In this document: piece after piece, positions 30,209 through 41,600 of the stretch
Position numbering within the stretch: position 1 is the first letter of the stretch
Layout: every line of letters begins with the position of its first letter
Assembly (NCBI GenBank): GCA_905221605.1
Contig: CAJNDS010002412.1
Coordinates: forward strand, 660,886 to 724,885
Direction of reading: 5' to 3'
Source of the DNA: Symbiodinium natans
Taxonomy: Eukaryota > Sar > Dinophyceae > Suessiales > Symbiodiniaceae
DNA length: 64,000 nucleotides
Notes under the pieces: generated by a model
What the model saw: the letters and a program-made list of their open reading frames with translations, nothing else
The model's database searches: none
What the model was told of the DNA's origin: nothing
Program-made: the position numbers and the translations under genes

Positions 30209-31084
30209 TCTCAGCAGGTTGGCAGAATCAGGGACCCGCAGCGAGTCGCTGCGTCGCTGTGCATGCATTGCACGGTGACCTCGTCAGAAACCCTGCTCTT
30301 TGAAGCCAGGCAGCCATTCGTTTTTTCATTCGTGCTTGTAGCGTTTTCAGTAGAACAGCTTCAACATGACGTCTCGCATGACATCTCGCCATGCTGCGCA
30401 GTCTTGCTTCATGGTGAACAACGTGCAGGGCACTCGTGCGTTTGAGAGGGCCGATACGTCTGCTCCGCCGCTTTGTGGCTCCTGCTTTGGTGTAGCCTGC
30501 GCTGCATGGCCGGCGGCAGGCGTGTGCTTGAAGGGCTTTGTGGGGGGGTTCAGAGTTGGGGGCCCCCTTGGGGACAATGGCGGGTGGGTGTTGCGCGCCC
30601 TGCGCGCACGCTGTGCCAGCCCAACCAAAGCTAGCTTGGCCGGAACCCCCACATATCTCTACCTTAAACGCTAAACCCTAAACCCTAAACCCTAAACCCT
30701 AAACCCTAAACCCTAAACCACGAAAACACCTGTTCGTGGTCCCGTGCACGCGCGCTCTGGACTCTTGGGTATTCCATCATCAGCGAAGCAGGAGTGGACC
30801 GAAGAACCGCAGATCTTGCTTCCTTAGGGTTTAGGGTTTAGGGCTAGGGTTTAGGGTTTAGGGTTTAGGGTTTAGGGTTTAGGGTTTAGGGTTTAGGGTT
30901 TCGGGCTGTTTGTGAACTTGCAATAGCAGCAAGGCACTGTCTCCTAAGCCCTAATTATACGTTCCTTGAGGGCCATGCCCTGAACCTTTACCACAGCAAG
31001 CGCTGCTCAACTCACCATATCGAATTCTCTCGTTAGACGTCTATATCACTGTAGAGTCTCACAGCTCTTTGATTAAAGCTTGAA

Positions 31085-31176
31085 CCAACTATAATATAGT
31101 TGTCTAACTGTATAACATATAGTTATACAGTTATACAGCTATATAATCTAGTTGTATAACTGTATAACTATATGTT
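31085..31176. repeat. AT-rich imperfect inverted repeat
   Basis: Runs of TATAGTTATACAGTTATACAG type in both orientations can fold on themselves. Not coding and not telomeric. Confidence 0.6.
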
Positions 31177-31239
31177 TGAGACCAAAGACCCCCCCCCCGC
31201 CCCCGGTTTGTGCTGAAGCTTGAACCTGAAATCTGGCAG

Positions 31240-31321
31240 GGCCATGGCAATGAAGTCCTTTGTGCTGGGAGGCGGTGGACATGTCCTTGCACGAAGCTTG
31301 CGGCTGTGTTCAGAGTCGAGG
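31240..31321 (+). CDS. Exon-like island (MAMKSFVLGGGGHVLARSLR)
   Basis: Starts after TCTGGCAG, contains an ATG with an open frame of about 26 codons, and runs into GTTTGG. It could be a first exon with an N-terminal targeting sequence. No family is recognised. Confidence 0.3.
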
Positions 31322-31530
31322 GTTTGGGGTTTTGGCCGCCCGAGCCGAAGAAATCCCCAAATATGTCCCAAGCTCTACGCCCTGAAGCCCTAAACTACGC
31401 CAAGCTAGACCTTCGCCACGGCCGGGGTTGATCTGAATTGACGGGTCCTTTTCGTGCCCTCAACTAGCAGATGGGAGCATGCGAACCCCACATCCGAAGG
31501 ACTGCGGTCGGCATATACCCAAGAAGGACG

Positions 31531-31753
31531 CCCTAAACCCTAAACCCTAAACCCTAAACCCTAAACCCTAAACCCTAAACCCTAAACCCTAAACCCTAAA
31601 CCCTAAACCCTAAACCCTAAACCCTAAACCCTAAACCCTAAACCCTAAACCCTACTAAAACCTAAACCCTAAACCCTAAACCCTAAACCCTAAACCCTAA
31701 ACCCTAAACCCTAAACCCTAAACCCTAAACCTTAAACCCTAAACCCTAAACCC
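31531..31753. repeat. Long CCCTAAA array, about thirty units
   Basis: Almost perfect C-strand heptamers, with one slip at 31654 and a T variant near 31733. Confidence 0.95.
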
Positions 31754-32148
31754 CAAAATTTCGTTCCACCCACAGCTGCTTCCTTGGCACTCCAAATCTT
31801 CGAATCCTTAGGCCGGTCCCGACTTGGTGGTGTGTGGAAAGATTGAGGGTACCCATGACCGCGAAGAGTCCTGCCCGAGGTCGTCATAGACCAAGCCTGC
31901 CAGGTGTTCCCTTGAGAGTACCCGAATAAAAGGGGTAAGATGCCCTTTTGGGCAGGTTTGGGAGACCCTAAACCCTAAACCCTAAACCCTCAACCCTAAA
32001 CCCTAAACCGTAAACCCTAAACCGTAAACCCTAAACCATAAACCCTAAACCCTAAACCCCCCACATGCGGAGGGGCTACGTGCAGACTCCTGCTCTGCGC
32101 CCTCTCCGCGCACCTGGCCGGAGGCCCTCTCGGGACTAATGACTACTC

Positions 32149-32270
32149 TACTTGGGTACTTATAGCCACTAAAAACATATATGTATAACTTATAACCTGC
32201 TTAGGGGACTTAGGGGCTTATAAGTACAGTTATAGTTGGGGTTCTAAGTGCCCTGAACATCCAAGTAATG
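32149..32270. mobile_element. Inverted-repeat element, family B
   Basis: Ends CTTGGGTACTTATAG and CTGAACATCCAAG. The core ATAACCTGCTTAGGGGACTT matches the copies at 7050 and 13622. Not next to an identified exon. Confidence 0.65.
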
Positions 32271-32520
32271 ATGGTATTAGTATTGCTTGCTTGCTCTTCG
32301 TCATATCGAAGCCCGAAACCCTAGACTCTCTACATCTATCTATGCTTGCTATTTTTAAACATAATTGTGCCTATGACGAAAAAAAGGATTTGGGGCGCAA
32401 AAGTAGCCTGAGCCAGGTCGGGTCGTAGGTCGGGATGACAATACAGCGGGTATCCCTTGTGGTCGCTCTTAGAGGGGGGTGGGGTTGTGGCCTAAACCCA
32501 AAAACCCAAAAACCCAAAAG

Positions 32521-32682
32521 CCCTAAACTCCAAACCCTAAACCCTAAACCCTAAACCCTAAACCCTAAACCCTAAACCCTAAACCCTAAACCCTAAACCC
32601 TAAACCCTAAACCCTAAACCCTAAACCATAAACCCTAAACCCTAAACCCTAAACCCTAAACCCTAAACCCTAAACCCTAAGC
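32521..32682. repeat. CCCTAAA array, about twenty-two units
   Basis: Near-perfect run with one CCATAAA variant. A reverse-orientation (TTTAGGG) stretch follows at 32808-32905, leaving an island of about 120 bp between. Confidence 0.95.
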
Positions 32683-35600
32683 CGAAGGGCTTGGCCCTCC
32701 ATTCTCACCTCTTGTCGCACGCAGCACGCCGCAAGCACCTCCAACACTCTCCATTTTGGAGGGCCCCCAAACCTAGGCCTCCAACCCTGAAGCCCTAAAC
32801 GCTTGGGTTAGGGTTTAGGGTCTTTGGGGCTTAGGTTTAGGATTTAGGTTTGGGGTTTAGGGTTAAGGGTTCACGGTTCAGGGTTTCGGGTTTAGGGTTT
32901 AGGCAAGAATCCAATGCCAGGTGTGACCCACGCCATTCGCGGGGGGAGGCATGCTGGGAACGCGGCGTCCCGCACCTCAGGTATGCGCTTTCTCACGCCT
33001 GGTATGGGTTGTTAGGGGCTTAGGGTTTCTCAGCTTGGGTGCGGCGTTCGGGTTTGCTAGTCAGGCTAATTCCCCAAAGCCTAAACCCTAAACCCTTAAC
33101 CCTTAACCCTTAATGCTAAACTTTATGGAGCCGGTTGACCCCTATAACACCGAAAAGGCAGCCTTTCGGTTCAGAGTCAACAGAGTTGGGGTTCAGGGTT
33201 TAGGGTTTAGGGTTGCTGATTTGACCATTGTTCCAAACCGCCTCATGAGAGTGAGTCGTGCCTATACTGCTGTTGTCCTGGTGCTAGTGCTTTTGCTGAC
33301 AGATGCTGTTACATGTCACGAGACTTCAACCCTGACCCGCGCTGGCCTGAGTCTAAGCAGCTCGTCGGGTTCTGTTGTGCTCTGGGATAGGGCCTAGGTT
33401 CAAGATTTATTTTTATGGCTTAGTCCTTTGAGGGTGTTCAACACCTTGCCGCTTTTTGCTTGACTGCAAAGCATTGCTGGAGGGGTAGGGGAAGATCCCT
33501 CTGTGTCAGCCGCCGTGCCTGGCCTGGGTGCGGGGCTGAGGGGGGTTTGGGGTGTTCAGGGGGGGGGGGGGGTGTTCTAGTTGGTTGTTGGGTTTAGCCC
33601 CGAATCCTTTAAACCCTAAACCCTAAACCTTAAACCCTAAACCCTAAACTCTAAACCCTAAACCTTAAACCCTAAACCCTAAACCCTAAACCCTAAACCC
33701 TAGACCCTAGACCCTAAACCCTAAACCCAAAACCCAAAGCCCAATACCCTAAGCCCTAAACCCTAAACCCTAAACCCCGCGCCTCCAACCCCAGTCCCGA
33801 AGCGATGGCATCTTAGCTCTCAAAAAGGTCAGAGCTCCCGAGGGTCGCTGTCTAACCCTCAGTCGGGGCACGAATCTTCCCGAACTTCACTTCCGAAACC
33901 TGGGCTTAGGATTTAAGGTTTTAAGGTGTAGGGTTCAGTCAACGTCAAGATGCAAGCCGATCCCCCGGCTTCGTGCAAGGAAGAGCCAAGCCCTGTAAAC
34001 CCGGCCAGACCATGACTTTTCCGGAGGGCTCGTGTCCTTCACGAACTTGGAGCACCGCACTCCTGCACACTTGGCTCTAAACCCTGCAGCCCTGAAGCCC
34101 TGATGCACGCTTTAGGGTTTAGGGTTTAGGGGTTAGGGTTTTATAATCTCAAGTCCAAGCGCTCTTTCCAAACCCTAAACCTAAGCCCGAAACCCAAGAA
34201 TCTGTGGAGAGCAGGCCTCAGACCTAAGCTCAGAAGCCCTTGAGCCCCTGAGTCCGAAACCCGAAACCCTAAACCCTAAACCCCAAATCCCAAACCCCTA
34301 AACCCTAAACCCTAAAACCCTAAACCCTAAACCCTAAACCCAAGCCCTAAACCCCAAACCCCCAACCCCACGCCCGAATCTCCTCTCAACTGAAGCGAGG
34401 TGTTGGACCTTGATCGTCGTGCAGAGATGACCGCTGCACAGGCGGGGCAGTAAGGGGGGTTTAGGGCTAGGGTTTAGGGTTTAGGGTTTAGGGTTTAGGA
34501 TTTAGGGTTTAGGGTTTAGGATTTGGGGTTTAGGGTTTCCCTAAGGTCAGAAAAACCAAAACAGGAGACCAAGCTGAAGCTGTCCGACAAGACTTTCGGG
34601 GTTAGGACTTCAAAGTCTTTTGCAGGAAGGGTTCTGGGATTGGGGATGTGGAGGCTTGTGCTAGATGAGGGACCCTTTTTGGGGTTTAGGGTTTAAGGTT
34701 TGCTGGCTGTGGAATCCAACTAAAGAAGTTCTCAAAGCATACGTCTTGTGTACTGCATGCCCCTTTCAGAGGTACAAGGGTACTTTTTCAGGTAGAGGAC
34801 CCCTTAGTTTAACCCAAAGTAGTAGAATCCTTATTGTAGGAACACCCAAAGCGAGTCGGGTGAGGTGTAAGGGGTCGTAAGGCTTAGCGACTGAGAGAGA
34901 GGCTTGCCTGCACATGCCCAGCGTTCTGCTCAAGTGGTGGGAGCCCGGTGTGTCCGGAAAAGAATCTAGGCCCCCAAACCCTGATGCCAAAATGTCATCC
35001 CATGCCCGAGTAAAATCTATGTAAACCTGGACCTTATCATAGAGACCTCCAAAATGACCCTTGGCGCCACGGTAGAATGCCCGAAGGCCCCAAGATCTGT
35101 AGCGCAGAGCTCAGCCCTAGCTCTTAAACCCAAAGCTCCGCAGCTCTAAACCCCTGCACCCCACATTCCTCAGCCACAAACCCTGAACCCTCAGCCAACC
35201 AACACCTAAACCCTAGACCCTAAACTCCTAAAACCCGAAAACCCTAAACCCTAAACCCTAAAGCCGAGCCGCATTTTGCTGGACATGGGGCTGAGATCTT
35301 CTCTCTTCCTTCCGGTGGGAGCCCAAGCCAGGGAGTGAAACCACCTTAAGAAACCTCCCTAAACCCTAAACCTTCAGGGTTTAGGGCTAGGGTTTAGGGT
35401 TTAGGGGTTTAGAGGGTTCAGAGGGTTTAGAGGGTTTAGAGGGTTTAGAGTTTAGGGTTTAGGATGGACGTCGCAGAGAATCGGGGTTCCTCTCCGTGCA
35501 GGTTGGGGGCTATTTGGGTTCCTAGTACTTTGTGGTCTAGCGCCCTCACTCAGCAGCTCATCTTGGTCTGGTCAGTTCTCTGCCTTCTAAACCCTAAACC

Positions 35601-35690
35601 CTAAACCCTAAACCCTAAACCCTAAACCCTAAACCCTAAACCCTAAACAGAAAACCCTAAACCCGAAATCCCCAAAAGACCCAAGGCGCA

Positions 35691-38600
35691 ATGACCGACA
35701 TCTCGATCGACCCGCGCAAGGCTTGCAAAGACTGCAAAGGCCGTGCCAAGGTCGGGATTTGGGGATGTGGGGATTTGGGAGTAGGGTTTAGGGTTTAGGG
35801 TTTAGGGTTTTACACCCTGAACCCTGAAACCCTAAGACCCTAAAACCCTAAACCCCAAAAGCCGCCCGAAGCCCCGAAACCCTAAGCCCCGAAACCCCCA
35901 AGTTTAAATTTTGAGGGTTGAGGGTTTAGGGTTTATTTAGGGTTTAGGGTTTAGGGTTTAGGGTTAGGGTTTAGGGTTTAGGGTTTAGGGTTTAGAGGCT
36001 TTCCTGCTTCGGTTTTCTTGAGTGGGATGGGCTTTCGGGTAGATTGGGATTTGGAGCAGAGCTGGGCTCGCAGGGTTTCGGGTTTAGGGTTTAGGGTTTG
36101 GGGTGTAGGGTTTGGGGTGTAGGGTTTGTGGTTTAGGGTTTAACCGGAGTTTGGCTGCTCTTGCTTATTGGGCCTCCTCTAGCCCGAGGCTTCAACATCC
36201 CCAAAACTGGCCCTAAACCCACGAAACGTTCAACCCTAAACTCTGAGCCCTAAACCCTGAACCGTAAACCCTAAACCCTAAACCCTAAGCCCTATATGCC
36301 CTTCCCAAACCCCGTTTCTCCGAAGGTCGTGGTCGATGCCTCCCAGGGCACCCTCATCTGCACAGGCCGGCCAAGCGGCAGTGTTCGGAATTGGTCCTTC
36401 CGGGCGCAGGGTCTAGGGTCCCAGCTCTGAAAAACCCCCAAACCTTGAACACCCCCTAAACCCCTAAACCCCTAACCCCTAAACCCTAAACCCCAAACCC
36501 CAGACCCCAAACCCCACACCCCAAACCCAAACCCAAACCCAAACCGTAAACCCTAAACCCCAAACCCCAAACCTGGAAGTCCAAACCCTGAACACCCTAA
36601 CCCTACACCCTACACCCTAAAGGCCCTAAAAACCCTGAACTCAAAGCCCTAAGCCCTAGACCCAAAAAGCCCTAAAACCCCTGAACCCTAACCCTAAAGG
36701 CCTTTCAAAACCTGAACCTTACGCTCTAAGGAACCAGTAAAGCAAGTTGCAGGCTGCGGCGTGGTTTTGGAGGAGCTGCGCTCGGGTTCAGTGCTGGGGT
36801 TGGGGGCTTGGGGGGGTTTAGGCATTTGGTTAGGGGTTTGAGGGTCCTTAGAACGTTAAACCCTGAGCCCCGAAACCCTACACCCGAACCCGAAACCCGA
36901 AACCCGAAACCCTAAACCCTAAACCCTAAACCCTAAACCCCAAACCCTAAACCCTAAACCCTAAACCCAAGAAGAGGACCATTGCTTTGACGATGGCCGC
37001 GAGTGGCGAACCTTTGCCTCGGAGGGCGTCGATTCTCAGGCTCTTAGAGTTTCGGGTTCAGGGGTTTAGGGTTTAGGGTTTAGGGTTTAGGGTTTAGGGT
37101 TAAGGAATTAGGGATGTAGGAGTTTGGGGGTTTAGGGCGCTTTTGTTTGTTTTTGGGGGGTTTGGTGGCCTAAACCCAACAAGCCGAACCCCCAAACCTT
37201 GCACCCTAAACCTTAAACCCTAAACCCTAAACCCTAAACCCTAAACCCTAAACCCTAAACCCTAAACCCTAAACCCTAAACCCTAAACCCTAAACCCTAA
37301 ACCCTCAACACTAAACCCTAAACCCTAAACCCTAAACCCTAAACCCTAAACCCTAAACCCTAAACCCTAAACCCTAAACCCTAAACCCTAACCCTAAACC
37401 CTAAACCTAAATCCTGAACCCTGTGAACCCTGAACCCTAAACCCTAAACGCTAAACCCTAAACCCTAAACCCTAAACCCTAAATCAACTTGCATTCCTGG
37501 CCAGGGCCCGGCACGAGAACGAGCGGACCTGAGTACGGCCATTGATGATCTGACAGGGGAGGCAGGGGATTCTTTTGGGCTTTTTGGGGTTTAGGGTTGA
37601 GGGTTTAGGGTCTAGGGTTAGGGGTTTAGGGTTTAGGGTGCTTTTGGGCTTTTTGGGGGAGGGTTGAGGGGGTTCAGGGTTTAGGGTTGAGGGATTCGGG
37701 TTTAGGGTTTAGGATTCAGGGTTTAAGGGTCAGGGGTCTAGGGTTTAGGGTTTATTTGCGGTTTCGGGTTCAGGGCTTAAGGGTCGGGTGGGGGGTGGTG
37801 AGGAGTGTTGCTGTTGGTGTTGTGAACTGCAGTAGAGCCCTTCTTTTGACATCAGGGTTGCGCTTCAACAAGTCAACCTTGAGCCCTGAAGAACCGGCAA
37901 TAGCCCTCAATAGCCCAAACCAAGTCTCAAAAACCCTCAACGATCCTCAGTGAATCCGACAGAGCTCCCTGAGAAATCCTGATGCAGGACCCTGAACCCA
38001 AAATGTTCGGGGTTCGGGGTTTGGGGCTCATCTAAGGGAAGTTATATGGTCCCTTAGCATGGCCCCTTACCGTTCTGAAGTTTGGGCCCTTGGGTTTCTA
38101 ATCCACCCTAAAGCCCCTAAAAAGTCGAAACAGCCTCAGGAAACCCTACTGAAAAGAACTCGAAATGTCTAAGACCCCCAAAGCCCTAAACCCCAAACCC
38201 CAAACCCCAAACCCCAAACCCCAAACCCGGAACCCTAAACCCCAACCCCCAAAGAGCCCGAAAAGGCCTTTCAAAACCTCAGCCAACACCCCTAAACGCC
38301 TTAAAGCCCCCAGGGAGGCGGCACGACGCTCCTCGGCTCCGATTCGACCACGCGCGGGCCCCAGAAAAAAAATTGGAGAGGGTTTAGGGTTTAGCCGTTT
38401 AGGGTTTCGGGTTAGGGTTTAGGGTTTAGGGTTTAGGGTTTAGGGTTTAGGGTTTAGGGCTTAGGGTTTAGGTTTAGGGGCTCGCAACTTTGTGCAGATC
38501 TTGGGGTCTAGACCTTGGGGCATAGGGTTTGGTGCTTTGGGTTGTGGACTAGGGTTTGGGGGTGACGGTTCAGGTTTCAGGGTGTGGGATTGCTTTGGGT

Positions 38601-41600
38601 TTGGGGCGTCCCGAATCCCTGAGACCGGCCTTAGTCGGGCTTCGGCAGGACGTGAGAGCTTTAAATAGGGCACGAGATGTACTCGCACTTGAAGGTTCAT
38701 GGTACTTATTAACCAGTTATATCTGTACTTATAACACACTTATGAGCCCCTTAGGTGCCCAAATGTGGTTATAATTTGGGTTATAAGTACAGTTGTTATT
38801 GGTTAAAGAGGACCATCAACCTTCAAGCAAGAACCCTTTCTACAACCTGAGTGTAAGTGCACAAAGCGCAAGCTCAATGGAATTTCCCACGCGGCCCTTT
38901 TTTCATGGTCTGTAGATCAGTAGAGCATCCCCTGCTAGATCCGTCAGAGCCCCTCAACCCAAAACCTGAATCCCGTAGACCCAAAGCCCTGTAAACGCCT
39001 AGGCCCAAGTCTAACGGCAGTACTTTCGGAACCCTTGAAAGAAGGTTCAGGGGGACCATGTCAAAACAGCCTTCCCACCTGAAGCAGAAGCCCAGGCGCC
39101 GCATGCAGATGCTGACCAAGCAGGTTCAAAGCCGCAACACGCCGGAGACGCGGGGTGGGGGGGGGGGGTGGGACCCTGAGCTCCAAACCCCATGAGACGG
39201 AGTTCAACCCTAAACCTTAAACCCTAAACCCTAAACCCTAAACCCTAAACCCTAAACCCTAAACCCTAAACCCTAAACCCTAAACCCTAAACCCTACACC
39301 CCAAACGCCCAGGCCGTGGGAGTTCTTTAAGGCTTAGGATTCTTTGCGATTGGCCCAACGGTTTAGGTATCGATTCCGTGGTCGCCTGAGAGCAGAAGAA
39401 CCGGAGCGCTTCGCGTGCGGGGGCGGTTTGCGAAGGTTCCTAAACGCAGGTTAGGTTTCGGGGTTTAGGGATGAGGGTCTGGGAGCTAGGTTTAGGGACT
39501 AGGGTTTAGGGTTTAGGGTTCAGGGACTAGGGTTTAGGGGTTAGGGGCTGATGAAAGAGCCTCTGATGACCACTCTGCAGGAGCTCAGCGAGGAGCAGAA
39601 GCGGGAGCAACTCATCCAGCGCTTTACGGAGAAGGCCAGTCGTCTCGGATTCCTACACCCTTAAACCCTCAACAACCCTCCGTTCCCAGCCCTAAACCCT
39701 AAACCCTAAACCCTAAACCCTGAACCCTAAACCCTAAACCCTAAACCCCAAACCCCAAACCCTAAAGGAAACCTGGGCCTGCACTACGGGCTCGCCAGGC
39801 CCTGCACACTTTAAGGGTTTAGGGTTTAGGGTTTAGGGTTTAGGGGTTGTAAGTTAGAAGTTGGAACCCTCATTGTAAGTGCCCCATGGAGAGTAGATCA
39901 CTGGCGACCCAGTTAGGCCCGCACTCAACGACCTTCAGGGAAATGCTTGACTTGTGAGCCATGCCGAAGAGCAGAAAGATGTTGTTCGGCCAGGTGCAGG
40001 ACGGGAGTGGAGACAAGAGTCGGTAGGTGCTCTGAAGTGAGCCCATGCCGTAGTTAACCTCCAGAGAAGGATGCAAGCGCTCATTAAAGCGGGAGTCTGG
40101 GCCTGCTCCTGGCCCCCGCGTCGGAGGGTGTTGCCACGGCGGGCTGAAGAACAGAAAGATGTTGTTCGGCCAGGTGCAGGACGGGAGTGGAGACAAGAGT
40201 CGGTAGGTGCTCTGAAGTGAGCCCATGCCGTAGTTAACCTCCAGAGAGGGATGCAAGCGCTCATTAAAGCGGGAGTCTGGGCCTGCTCCTGGCCCCCGCG
40301 TCGGAGGGCGTTGCCACGGCGGGCTGAAGAACAGAAAGATGTTGTTCGGCCAGGTGCAGGACGGAAGTGGAGACAGGAGTGGGCAGGTGCTCAAGAATGA
40401 GAACTTGCCGCAGAAAATCTCCAAAGAAGGATGCAAGCGCTCATTAAAGCGGGAGTCTGGGCCTGCTCCTGGCCCCCACGTCCAAGGGCGTTGCCACGAC
40501 GAACTAAAGAACAGAAAGATGTTGTTCGGCCAGGTGCAGGACGGAAGTGGAGACAAGAGTCGGTAGGTGCTCTGAAGTGAGCCCATGCCGTAGTTAACCT
40601 CCAAAGAAGGATGCAAGCGCTCATTAAAGCGGGAGTCTGGGCCTGCTCCTGGCCCCCGCGTCGGAGGGTGTTGCCACGGCGGGCTGAAGAGCAGAAGAGC
40701 GTTGTTCGGCCAGGTGCAGGACGGAAGTGGACAGAGGAGTGGGCAGGTGCTCAAGAATGAGAACTTGCCGCAGAAAATCTCCAAAGAAGGATGCAAGCGC
40801 TCATTAAAGCGGGAGTCTGGGCCTGCTCCTGGCCCCCACGTCCAAGGGCGTTGCCACGACGAACTAAAGAACAGAAAGATGTTGTTCGGCCAGGTGCAGG
40901 ACGGAAGTGGAGACAAGAGTCGGTAGGTGCTCTGAAGTGAGCCCATGCCGTAGTTAACCTCCAAAGAAGGATGCAAGCACTCATTAAAGCGGGAGTCTGG
41001 GCCTGCTCCTGGCCCCCGCGTCGGAGGGTGTTGCCACGGCGGGCTGAAGAGCAGAAGAGCGTTGTTCGGCCAGGTGCAGGACGGAAGTGGAGAGAGGAGT
41101 GGGCAGGTGCTCAAGAATGAGAACTTGCCGCATAAAATCTCCAAAGGATGCAAGCGCTCATTAAAGCGGGAGTCTGGGCCTGCTCCTGGCCCCCACGTCC
41201 CAGGGCGTTGCCACGACGAACTAAAGAACAGAAAGATGTTGTTCGGCCAGGTGCAGGACGGAAGTGGAGACAAGAGTCGGTAGGTGCTCTGAAGTGAGCC
41301 CATGCCGTAGTTAACCTCCAGAGAGGGATGCAAGCGCTCATTAAAGCGGGAGTCTGGGCCTGCTCCTGGCCCCCGCGTCGGAGGGCGTTGCCACGGCGGG
41401 CTGAAGAACAGAAATATGTTGTTCGGCCAGGTGCAGGACGGAAGTGGAGACAAGAGTCGGCAGGTGCTCTGAAGTGAGCCCATGCCGTAGTTAACCTCCA
41501 GAGAAGGATGCAAGCGCTCATAAAAGCGGGAGTCTGGGCCTGCCCCTGACCCCCGCGTCGGAGGGCGTTGCCACGGCGGGCTGAAGAACAGAAAGATGTT

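Larger units (their letters stand above)
30209..35690. other. Telomeric-array region with scattered exon-like islands
   Basis: No complete gene could be assembled. It holds many telomeric runs (30668-30720, 30824-30902, 31531-31753, 31964-32060, 32521-32682, 33609-33779, 34262-34360, 35587-35650), an AT-rich inverted repeat (31085-31176) and a family B element (32149-32270). Coding-like islands with plausible splice borders include 31240-31321, 32908-32980 (GT donor), 33945-33995 (VNVKMQADPPASCKEEPSP, GT donor), 34427-34449 (MTAAQAGQ, donor GTAAGG) and 34565-34600. They probably belong to one or two intron-rich genes of unknown type. Confidence 0.4.

Noticed and set aside
34427-34600. ZC3H15-like gene start (MTAAQAGQ, SDKTFG)
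   Set aside because: The two islands do not join in phase, and no CCCH zinc-finger exon follows.
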